Shown in pieces: positions 24,219 through 31,952 of a stretch of DNA of 64,000 bases. The notes under the pieces were generated by a model. That model worked only from the letters and a program-made list of their open reading frames with translations, did not search any database and was not told the origin of the DNA. The position numbers and the translations under genes were made by a program. Source of the stretch: an uncultured Paludibacter sp. (GTDB taxonomy: Bacteria; Bacteroidota; Bacteroidia; Bacteroidales; Paludibacteraceae); assembly GCA_937897985.1 (NCBI GenBank), contig CALCBD010000032.1:123414-187413 (forward strand), given 5' to 3'. Position 1 is the stretch's first letter; every line of letters begins with the position of its first letter.

Positions 24219-26951
24219 TTAAAATAAGTTGGGTTTTCTTTTCTTTGCTTCTTCCAGACTCAGTAAATCTGCTTTCTTCGTTTGTTTCTCGCGCAACGAA
24301 AGGTATTCGGCTTTAATGCCGGCTACGAAATTGTAATGAGTTTTTTCGCTCATTAGCTGAGAAACAACAAATGTATTGATTGAAGCATCTTTTACATAAA
24401 CCACCGGTCCTTTGTAATTAGGTGCAATTTTTACAGCTGTATGTATTTTCGATGTGGTGGCTCCTCCAATCAAAAGGGGAATTTTCAGACCGGCTTTTTC
24501 CATAGCAGCTGCCACAACAGTCATTTCCTCCAGCGATGGTGTAATAAGACCACTGAGTCCGATGATATCCACTTTTTCTCTGATGGCTGTTTCGATGATT
24601 TTTTCGGTAGGAGTCATAACTCCCAGATCTATTACTTCAAAATTATTACAAGCCAGTACTACTGAAACAATGTTCTTTCCAATATCATGAACATCACCCT
24701 TGACAGTGGCAATCAGAAATTTTCCGGCTGACGAGCTTTGTCCGGGTACCTTTTGCTTTTCAATTTCGGGCTGAAGTATCGAAACCGCCTTTTTCATTGT
24801 TCGGGCAGTTTTAACTACCTGAGGCAGAAACATTTTTCCCTCACCGAATAAATCCCCGACAATGTTCATTCCGTTCATCAAAGGTTTTTCGATAATTTCG
24901 ATGGCGGAGTCATATTGGGTAAGTGCTTCTGCCAGATCTTCTTCCAGATAATCACTGATTCCTTTTATTAAAGCATATTCCAGGCGCCCCTGCAAATCGC
25001 GCGTTCTCCATTCGTCAATTTTTTCGGTGGTGTTCCCCGATATCTGAAGTTTTACTTTTTCGGCGAATTCAATCATGCGTTCGGTAGCATCGTTCCGCCG
25101 GTTGAGTACCACATCTTCAACATGAACAAGTAATTCAGGTTCAATGTCCTGATAAATCTGCAGCATTCCGGCATTGACAATTCCCATATCCATGCCTTCT
25201 TTTATTGCATGATATAAAAAAACAGAATGAATAGCTTCCCGAACCACATTATTTCCTCTGAACGAAAAGGATAAGTTGCTTACTCCTCCGCTCACTTTTG
25301 CATGTGGCAGGTGTTGTTTAATCCAGCGGGTGGCATTGATAAAATCAACTCCGTAATTATTATGTTCTTCGATACCGGTGGCAATGGCTAAAACATTCGG
25401 GTCAAAAATTATATCCTGAGGTGGGAAACCGGCTTTGTCGACCAATAAATGATACGCCCGACTGCAGATTTCAGTTTTTCGTTCATAACTATCAGCCTGT
25501 CCTTTTTCATCAAAAGCCATCACAACCACTGCAGCGCCATAGGAACGAATTTTTTTAGCCTTGTAAATGAAATCTTCTTCACCTTCTTTCAAACTGATTG
25601 AATTTACAATACATTTTCCCTGAACACATTTAAGTCCGGCTTCAATCACTTCCCATTTCGAAGAATCAATCATGATCGGCACTTTGGATATTTCCGGCTC
25701 GGAAGCAATGTAATTCAGAAAAGTTATCATCTCCTGCTTCGAATCGAGCATGGCATCGTCCATGTTGATGTCAATGATTTGCGCGCCATCATCAACCTGT
25801 TTTCTGGCAATTTTCAGAGCTTCTTCATACTTCTTTTCGTTGATTAAACGTAAAAACATCTTAGAACCTGCTACATTGCATCGTTCACCTATGTTGGTAA
25901 AAAGTGAATCGCTGTTAATGGCCAGTAATTCCAATCCGGATAATTCCAGGTTACTATTCCGGACATTCGGTTTCCGGACAGTTTTTCCTTCAATTAGCCT
26001 GCTGTATTCTGCAATATGATCGGGTGTGGTGCCGCAGCATCCACCAATAATATTAACTAATTCCTGCTGAAAATATTCATTCACCTGAACGGCCATTTTT
26101 TCCGGAGTTTCGTCATATTCACCAAACTGATTCGGCAGGCCGGCATTAGGATAAGCACTTACAAACCAGGGCGAGTTGGCACTGACCTCTTCGAGGTAAG
26201 GCTGCAGGTCCTTTGCTCCGAAAGAGCAGTTCAATCCAATTGAAAGCAGGTTTGCGTGGCTTACCGATGCCAGAAAGGCACGTATGGTTTGACCCGATAG
26301 GGTACGACCGCTTGTGTCGGCTACAGTTGCCGATAACATGATTTCAGTTACTTTCCCAAGTTCCTTCATCGCCTCTTCGGCGGCAAATATTGCAGCTTTT
26401 GCGTTTAGCGTGTCAAAAATAGTTTCGATCAGAATTGCATCAACACCTCCTTCGATCAAAGCATGTATCTGTTCTTTATAGGCACTTACCAAATCGTCGA
26501 AAGTGACAGCACGAAAGGCAGGATTATTTACATCCGGCGACATGGATGCTGTCTTGTTGGTCGGTCCAACTGCACCGGCAACAAAACGTGGTTTTTCAGG
26601 ATTGTTTGCAGTGAATAAATCAGCAGCTTTACGTGCTAACTGCACAGCAGCAAGATTTATTTCACGTACATTTTCGCACATTCCGTAGTCTTCCATCGAA
26701 ATCCGTTGGGCATTGAACGTATTGGTTTCGATAATATCGGCTCCTGCTTCGAGATATTTACAATGGATGTTATAAATGATTTCGGGTTGTGTAAGTACGA
26801 GCAAATCGTTGTTCCCCTTCTGAAGTATTTTGCTGTCGGCAAAGCGCTGGCCGCGATAATCCTCTTCCTTCAGTTTATGGCGTTGTATCATTGTTCCCAT
26901 TGCACCATCTAAAATCAGGATCCGCTTTTCGAGTTCTTGTCGTAGTTTCAT
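24219..26951 (-). CDS. metH: Cobalamin-dependent methionine synthase lacking the reactivation domain
   Basis: The start at 26951 gives MKLRQELEKRILILDGAMGT; the open frame runs 29 codons further upstream but crosses a promoter. The 910-residue product has the homocysteine domain (about 1-325; zinc cysteines in LNCSFGAKDL and GGCCGTTPDH), the methyltetrahydrofolate domain (about 345-610; GERCNVAGS, DINMDDAM), the B12 cap and the B12 domain (about 630-890; axial His in DVHDIGKN near 755, GLSGLITPS, IGGATTS). It ends after the B12 domain with no SAM-dependent activation domain, about 300 residues shorter than E. coli MetH. As in Bacteroides, a separate activation protein is expected elsewhere. 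Confidence 0.93.
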   Translation of the reverse strand: MKLRQELEKRILILDGAMGTMIQRHKLKEEDYRGQRFADSKILQKGNNDLLVLTQPEIIYNIHCKYLEAGADIIETNTFNAQRISMEDYGMCENVREINLAAVQLARKAADLFTANNPEKPRFVAGAVGPTNKTASMSPDVNNPAFRAVTFDDLVSAYKEQIHALIEGGVDAILIETIFDTLNAKAAIFAAEEAMKELGKVTEIMLSATVADTSGRTLSGQTIRAFLASVSHANLLSIGLNCSFGAKDLQPYLEEVSANSPWFVSAYPNAGLPNQFGEYDETPEKMAVQVNEYFQQELVNIIGGCCGTTPDHIAEYSRLIEGKTVRKPNVRNSNLELSGLELLAINSDSLFTNIGERCNVAGSKMFLRLINEKKYEEALKIARKQVDDGAQIIDINMDDAMLDSKQEMITFLNYIASEPEISKVPIMIDSSKWEVIEAGLKCVQGKCIVNSISLKEGEEDFIYKAKKIRSYGAAVVVMAFDEKGQADSYERKTEICSRAYHLLVDKAGFPPQDIIFDPNVLAIATGIEEHNNYGVDFINATRWIKQHLPHAKVSGGVSNLSFSFRGNNVVREAIHSVFLYHAIKEGMDMGIVNAGMLQIYQDIEPELLVHVEDVVLNRRNDATERMIEFAEKVKLQISGNTTEKIDEWRTRDLQGRLEYALIKGISDYLEEDLAEALTQYDSAIEIIEKPLMNGMNIVGDLFGEGKMFLPQVVKTARTMKKAVSILQPEIEKQKVPGQSSSAGKFLIATVKGDVHDIGKNIVSVVLACNNFEVIDLGVMTPTEKIIETAIREKVDIIGLSGLITPSLEEMTVVAAAMEKAGLKIPLLIGGATTSKIHTAVKIAPNYKGPVVYVKDASINTFVVSQLMSEKTHYNFVAGIKAEYLSLREKQTKKADLLSLEEAKKRKPNLF

Positions 26952-26973
26952 TGGTTTTCTGTTTTTCGTTATG

Positions 26974-27005
26974 CAAAGATAGTGGAAAATGTGCAAATAA
27001 GACAA
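26974..27005 (-). promoter_or_regulatory. Promoter of the metH operon
   Basis: On the minus strand TTG (27005-27003), 21 bases, then TATCTTTG (26981-26974). Transcription would begin about 16 bases before the ATG at 26951, which supports that start over the longer frame and leaves no room for a cobalamin riboswitch. Confidence 0.65.
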
Positions 27006-27035
27006 TTGTCTGTTTTGCAAATCAGGAGCGAAAAA

Positions 27036-27079
27036 CAATTTAAGCCGCCGATTGTGTCGAAAACATCAATCAACGGCTT
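27036..27079 (-). terminator. Terminator of the M64 peptidase gene
   Basis: AAGCCG..GATTG (27042-27054) pairs with CAATC..CGGCTT (27067-27079) around a 2x2 internal loop. The minus strand then reads AAATTGTTTTT. It lies 62 bases beyond the stop codon at 27141. Confidence 0.6.
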
Positions 27080-27140
27080 ATGACAGGTAAAAAAACTATT
27101 TAATGTTTTTCTCTGAATTTGTTATCGAAATGCAGATTGC

Positions 27141-28427
27141 TTATTCAGTCAGGAAAAGAATCATTTTTTCAATAGCTTTCTGACAAACAGGACAAAATGC
27201 TGCAGCTTCATTCGTTCTCATTCTGCAGTCGTAGGAGGGCCGGTACATTCCTTTTGTTAAATATCCGCCTCCTTCGAAAACGCCGACCGGTATTTTTTTT
27301 GTTTTTTCATTCACAGGGGTTGGGATTACCGCACCTTCGGGTAAATCATTTTTCCATTTTGTATCGAACCGAACCAATGAAGTTAAGTTGGGCTCCCAGG
27401 GCTCGGTTTTGATGTTGTACATATCGTCGAGTACATCCGGGTTCTCTTTGAAATATTCGTCGCCAAGTCCGGCAAACGAATGACCAAATTCATGAACAAC
27501 TACCTGTTGTTGTGCCCTTTTGCTGTCGGACGAAGCGAATGCGTAGAAATTATAAATTCCTCCACCGCCGTAAATCGGGGTATTGGCAAGTACATAAATG
27601 GCATCGTAAGGTACAGTGGCGGCCAGGTCGCGAATGGCAAAGATGTTCGGGGAGGTCAGGTAGCGCGGTTCGTAAAAGGTGTAAAAATGTGAACCAATGG
27701 CAGTGTTTTTCCAGTTGTTTTCATGTGGAACCGAAACTCCTGATTGTTCTGATACTGCTCCGACTGCATATATGTTGATCCTGTTTTTGTATCGGGTAAA
27801 GGGTTGATGACTCAGCAGACTTTCAGCGAGTTTCCGGGCATCAGCATAAAACTTTTCCTGTTCATCTTTGGTGTAACCTTCGGCAATGACCGCTATGTCA
27901 ATTGCTTTCTCAGGTGTGGCCGAATGAACAATTTCCCGGGTTTTTATATTCTCTGCATAGTTTTTTCGTATCAGTTTGTCATCGGGCGTGAAGCCGAACT
28001 TCAACATCGTTTCCCATTTGTCAAAATCTAACCTCCTGTCAATCGAAACCTTAACCGGATATTTGGGAAACGGAAATTGTATGCTTTGTTCGTAACTCTT
28101 GTTCGTAAGTTTTGCTTCGTCGCTGGTTTGCCACTCAAAATACAATGTGCTGAAACCATCTGTGTAAATAATTTCATTGGAAGCACTGTCCGACACAGTG
28201 AAACGATATTCTCCGAGATTGATATCCGTGTTCAGATGTTGGTGGCGCCCACCCCAGTAAGGTTCCTGTTTTATTTTTCCGAGATAAGCCGATGTACTAA
28301 CTGCATTGCCACAAAAATAAAAATCGATGCGGCAGGCTTTGTCCGTGAAGAATTTTTCGTAAGTTACAGCTTTTGCTGAAAATGAGAGGATTAAAAAGAG
28401 GAAAATACCGGTATATAACTGTTTCAT
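27141..28427 (-). CDS. M64 family (IgA peptidase-type) metallopeptidase
   Basis: The 428-residue exported protein has a signal peptide (MKQLYTGIFLFLILSFSAKA). A beta-rich N-terminal domain (about 25-150) is followed by the catalytic domain, with HEFGH at 312-316 and GLGDEY at 320-325 as the zinc and catalytic residues, and cysteines in YDCRMRTNEAAAFCPVC near the C-terminus. Family M64 was defined by an IgA1-cleaving enzyme from Clostridium ramosum; Bacteroidota homologues are common and their natural substrates are mostly unknown. Monocistronic, with its own terminator. Confidence 0.88.
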   Translation of the reverse strand: MKQLYTGIFLFLILSFSAKAVTYEKFFTDKACRIDFYFCGNAVSTSAYLGKIKQEPYWGGRHQHLNTDINLGEYRFTVSDSASNEIIYTDGFSTLYFEWQTSDEAKLTNKSYEQSIQFPFPKYPVKVSIDRRLDFDKWETMLKFGFTPDDKLIRKNYAENIKTREIVHSATPEKAIDIAVIAEGYTKDEQEKFYADARKLAESLLSHQPFTRYKNRINIYAVGAVSEQSGVSVPHENNWKNTAIGSHFYTFYEPRYLTSPNIFAIRDLAATVPYDAIYVLANTPIYGGGGIYNFYAFASSDSKRAQQQVVVHEFGHSFAGLGDEYFKENPDVLDDMYNIKTEPWEPNLTSLVRFDTKWKNDLPEGAVIPTPVNEKTKKIPVGVFEGGGYLTKGMYRPSYDCRMRTNEAAAFCPVCQKAIEKMILFLTE

Positions 28428-28544
28428 ATTATTGTATGTTTAAAGCGCAAATTAAAACAAAATATTTGAAAACTAATACCTTTCTCGCGGTATTTTCACA
28501 GTTAAAACCGATACTTCCCTCTTTTGTAAGTTGTTCTTTCTTTT

Positions 28545-28955
28545 TTATGAATTTTTTTTGCCGGCTGCTCCCTTTACAGCCGATCCTACTACTTCAATTT
28601 CCTTTAACTCATTATTGGCTTCGTTCAGGTATACAGTGTTTACATCGACTACACCATATTGTTCATTTACAACTATTTTTCTGGTTTCGTCCTTGTCAAA
28701 TCCTACCTGACGAACTGAAAGAATGTATTCACCCGGCTTTACATTTTCGATGATAAAATCACCGTTGTCATTACACATATCACCTTCAATGATGGTCTCC
28801 GAATCGGGTGATAAAATGGTTGCGGTTGCATATTCCACAGGTTGATTTGAGCTGTCCAGCACTCTGCCCCTGATAGTTGTATTGGCAAAAATTGTTGCCG
28901 AAAATAATGACATAATTGCCAAAATTGCTAATGTTCTGAATTGTTTTGTTTTCAT
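28545..28955 (-). CDS. Stand-alone carboxypeptidase-regulatory-like domain protein
   Basis: The 136-residue protein consists of a signal peptide (about 1-24) and one CarboxypepD_reg-like beta-sandwich (IRGRVLDSSNQPVEYATATI to KIVVNEQYGVVDVNTVYL), ending in LKEIEVVGSAVKGAAGKKNS. It is a clear paralogue of the N-terminal domain of the TonB receptor encoded just upstream, stopping where the plug of that receptor begins. It is 57 bases downstream of the receptor stop and probably in the same transcript. It may be a soluble accessory protein or a relic of a broken receptor copy. Confidence 0.75.
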   Translation of the reverse strand: MKTKQFRTLAILAIMSLFSATIFANTTIRGRVLDSSNQPVEYATATILSPDSETIIEGDMCNDNGDFIIENVKPGEYILSVRQVGFDKDETRKIVVNEQYGVVDVNTVYLNEANNELKEIEVVGSAVKGAAGKKNS

Positions 28956-29012
28956 GACGGTTTTTCTATTTAAAATGTTGTTTTGATTTTGATTTTTTAA
29001 TGTTAAATTTTC

Positions 29013-31427
29013 TTATTTTGAACTTCTGTTTTGTTCTTCACTCGACGATGTCGATCTGTTAGCACGGGTTTTAAAGTTATCTTTTCCGAAACGATAGTTG
29101 AATGAGATGCTCACACGACGTGAATTCCAGCGGTTTTTTACATCGATATCCACATTGTCGTATTTAGCATAAGCACTTCCGTTGGAGGAATTGAACATGT
29201 CGTTTAACGATAGTTTCAATGTTCCCTGGTCTTTCAGAATGTTGCGCTGTATGCCTAAATCAACTGAGTATCGCGGACGAACAATGATATTACTAACTAA
29301 CTGTGACGATGTATAATTACCATTGATTTCCATCTGGAGTTTGTAAGGTAAGGTGAAATTACTGCTGATATTTCCATTCATGCTGTAGCGGCTTAATTTC
29401 GAGGCTGCATCTTCAGTTAACTGAAGACTTTTGTACATTCCTGTCACTGTTCCTCTTAACTGCCACCATTTAAACGGTTGCAACTGAAATGTTTCAGAAA
29501 GATTGACGTCAACTGAATTACTCAGATTTTCATTGGTTTGATAAACAGTTTTTGAAGCATCGTCCTGACGAATGATTTCGGTAAACAGTCCGTTGGTGTA
29601 ATTCATACCCAAAGCTGATATCAGCATACCTTTATAACTGTGTGAGAGGCCGATGGAATGCGTAAACTGCGGTTCAAGATATGGGTTGCCAACGTTATAT
29701 GTGTAAGGGTCGACCATCCATTTGAACGGATTGAGCATGTGGTAGCTTGGTCGTCCAATACGGTAGCTGTATTTAAAGTTGATACTGTTCGATTCATTCA
29801 ATTTTTGTTGAACGAAAACCGAAGGGAAAATTCTCAGATAAGATGTGTCGTTTACTTCATTCGTAACAAGCGATGTGCCTTTTGATACTGTATTTTCAAG
29901 TCTCAGACCGAATTGTAATGTTGTTTTATTGAGTTGCATACGTCCGTTCACATAAGCAGCCTGAATATCTTCGTTGTAAACAAAGTGGTCATTTTGAGTC
30001 AGATATCCATCCATGTTGATTCGGCTATCGGTGTTCACAAAGCTCGTTTTTAATCCTGATTCGAAATTTATATTCTTTCCAACCGGTAAAACATAGTCAA
30101 GTTTGGCAGTGTAGATATTAATTGTATTTCCCTGATCGGTATTCACCACTATGTCGTGGTTCAGATTTGTTCCGTTTTTGTCTGTAAACTTTCCGGTCTG
30201 ATTATTCGGACCTGTAAATCCAAAACGTGCATAATCCATGTCCACCGAAAGTGACTGCCCTAAAGTGTCAATGTCCCATTTATAGTTCACATTATAGGTT
30301 TGGTTCGTCCATTCGTTTTTTTGATGTGCCACACTAATCAGCATCGAATCGACATTTTTATTTTTGTCTGTAAAACTGGTTGTGCTGTTTTCGTCGTTGA
30401 GGTTATGACCGTTATTTCCTCTGAACATTGCACTGATGACGTGATTTTTGGCAATAAAATAGTCGGCGCCAATCTTGTAATTATGTGAAGTTCCGGCATA
30501 ATCACCATTATTCTGAATCAACTGATAGGCTCCTTTAAGTGCTGTGCTTGTAAACCTGCGGGAAGCATCCATGCTGCTCCAGCCTGCCCAGTTGTAGTTT
30601 GAATAATTTCCATACAGATTAAATTTTCCATAGTTCATGTTCAGGTCCAATCCGCCGTTCCAACCTGTTTTCGACGCATAATTGATGCCGGCATTCAAAT
30701 TTCCGTTGAATCCCGGAGCTTTTGTATGTTTGGTTTTAATGTTGATAATTCCTGAATTACCTTCAGCATCATAGCGGGCTGATGGATTTTCAATAATTTC
30801 GATTTTATCGATGTTCTTTCCCTGCATTCCTTTCAGCATGGATGCCAGTTGTGTTCCCGAAACATAGGTGGGTTTGTTGTCAATCAGTACTTTAACGCCC
30901 TGAAGTCCCTTCAGACTGATATTTTCGTTATTGTCAACGGTCACACCCGGAAGTTTGCGAATGATTTCATAAACGTTTTCGGAGGATGAAGTAATTGATG
31001 CTTCGGGATTGATGACCATTTTATCTACCGATTGCTCGATAAATTGCTTTTTCGCTACTATTTCCACATCCTTAAGGACTTCGGAATTTTCGCGCAATAC
31101 AATTTTCTTTTCAATCACTGCACTTTTACCGTCAATGATTACTTTTTCGGTTTCAAATTTTTCAAATCCCAGCATGCTGACCGAAAGGATGTATTCTCCG
31201 TGATTTACCTTGTTAATTGAGAATTCACCTTTTTCGTTACATACTTCGCCTTTTAATATTTCCTTTGTCTTCGGATTTACCAAAGTTGCTGTTGCGAATT
31301 CGATGGGTTGGTTATTTTCATCGGTTACTTTGCCTTTTACTGTGGCAGTTGATACTTCGGCAGTGGCAAAAACTGAATTTGCTGCAAATGCTATAAGCAA
31401 TAAATAAATTGACATTTTTGATTTCAT
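29013..31427 (-). CDS. TonB-dependent receptor family protein (OMP_b-brl_3 type)
   Basis: I place the start at 31427 (MKSKMSIYLLLIAFAANSVFA, a signal peptide); the open frame extends 30 codons upstream without family support. The 804-residue product has a CarboxypepD_reg-like domain (about 30-115), a plug (about 125-215; VYEIIRKLPGVTVDNNENISLKG, ENPSARYDAEGNSGIINIK) and an outer-membrane beta-barrel ending in RVSISFNYRFGKDNFKTR. A Ser/Arg-rich tail follows the last strand. No SusD partner is adjacent, so the ligand is unknown; such solitary receptors often take up metals, peptides or small molecules. Confidence 0.87.
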   Translation of the reverse strand: MKSKMSIYLLLIAFAANSVFATAEVSTATVKGKVTDENNQPIEFATATLVNPKTKEILKGEVCNEKGEFSINKVNHGEYILSVSMLGFEKFETEKVIIDGKSAVIEKKIVLRENSEVLKDVEIVAKKQFIEQSVDKMVINPEASITSSSENVYEIIRKLPGVTVDNNENISLKGLQGVKVLIDNKPTYVSGTQLASMLKGMQGKNIDKIEIIENPSARYDAEGNSGIINIKTKHTKAPGFNGNLNAGINYASKTGWNGGLDLNMNYGKFNLYGNYSNYNWAGWSSMDASRRFTSTALKGAYQLIQNNGDYAGTSHNYKIGADYFIAKNHVISAMFRGNNGHNLNDENSTTSFTDKNKNVDSMLISVAHQKNEWTNQTYNVNYKWDIDTLGQSLSVDMDYARFGFTGPNNQTGKFTDKNGTNLNHDIVVNTDQGNTINIYTAKLDYVLPVGKNINFESGLKTSFVNTDSRINMDGYLTQNDHFVYNEDIQAAYVNGRMQLNKTTLQFGLRLENTVSKGTSLVTNEVNDTSYLRIFPSVFVQQKLNESNSINFKYSYRIGRPSYHMLNPFKWMVDPYTYNVGNPYLEPQFTHSIGLSHSYKGMLISALGMNYTNGLFTEIIRQDDASKTVYQTNENLSNSVDVNLSETFQLQPFKWWQLRGTVTGMYKSLQLTEDAASKLSRYSMNGNISSNFTLPYKLQMEINGNYTSSQLVSNIIVRPRYSVDLGIQRNILKDQGTLKLSLNDMFNSSNGSAYAKYDNVDIDVKNRWNSRRVSISFNYRFGKDNFKTRANRSTSSSEEQNRSSK

Positions 31428-31649
31428 GACTATTTTTTTTGTTGTTATTCTTTTTATATGACGATTAGTTTTTATAAATATTACATCGATAATCAATAAT
31501 TTTTTATTTAGACGCAATAATTGTTCTGTTTGGATTTGTTTTTATTTTAATTTTGATAAATTATTTTTATGATCTCATTTTTACTTGTTTTCTACTTTCA
31601 GAAAAATTACCTTATTTATATCTTGGTGTATTAGAACAATAGTACACTG

Positions 31650-31681
31650 CAAAAGTATATACTTGAATGATTGTCTCCAAA
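31650..31681 (-). promoter_or_regulatory. Promoter of the TonB receptor unit
   Basis: On the minus strand TTTG (31681-31678), 20 bases, then TACTTTTG (31657-31650), a full Bacteroidetes consensus match. Confidence 0.6.
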
Positions 31682-31871
31682 TTTTAGAAGTTAATTAATG
31701 TTAAACGTATAAATTAATTTTATTTGTGCATTGTAAGTGTCAATAAATCAAAGATATAAGTTTAAAGGTGAAAATGAAGGAAAAATGATTGTGTGATGTA
31801 AAATGAATAATTCAGGACAAAATTTCTCAAAACTGAGAAGAATACACTAAGTAAATTCGCTAAAATGATGG

Positions 31872-31899
31872 TTGAAATGTGAATATTATTGTATATTTG
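31872..31899 (+). promoter_or_regulatory. Promoter of the S9 peptidase gene
   Basis: TTG (31872-31874), 17 bases, then TATATTTG (31892-31899), 53 bases before the ATG. The spacing is slightly short. Confidence 0.5.
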
Positions 31900-31952
31900 C
31901 ATGACTAACAGCTAAAAAACAACGATAACTAACATATTTTACAATATTAAAA

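Larger units (their letters stand above)
31428..31952. promoter_or_regulatory. Divergent intergenic region between the TonB receptor and S9 peptidase
   Basis: This AT-rich, 525-base gap holds two facing promoters (listed separately) and leaders of about 215 bases for the receptor and about 45 for the peptidase. I see no gene, no strong hairpin and no riboswitch. Confidence 0.5.

Noticed and set aside
26952..27140. Cobalamin riboswitch upstream of metH
   Set aside because: The promoter match leaves a leader of about 16 bases and no B12 box is visible.
28373..28753. 126-codon plus-strand open frame
   Set aside because: It overlaps antisense the end of the carboxypeptidase-regulatory-like gene and looks like a shadow frame.
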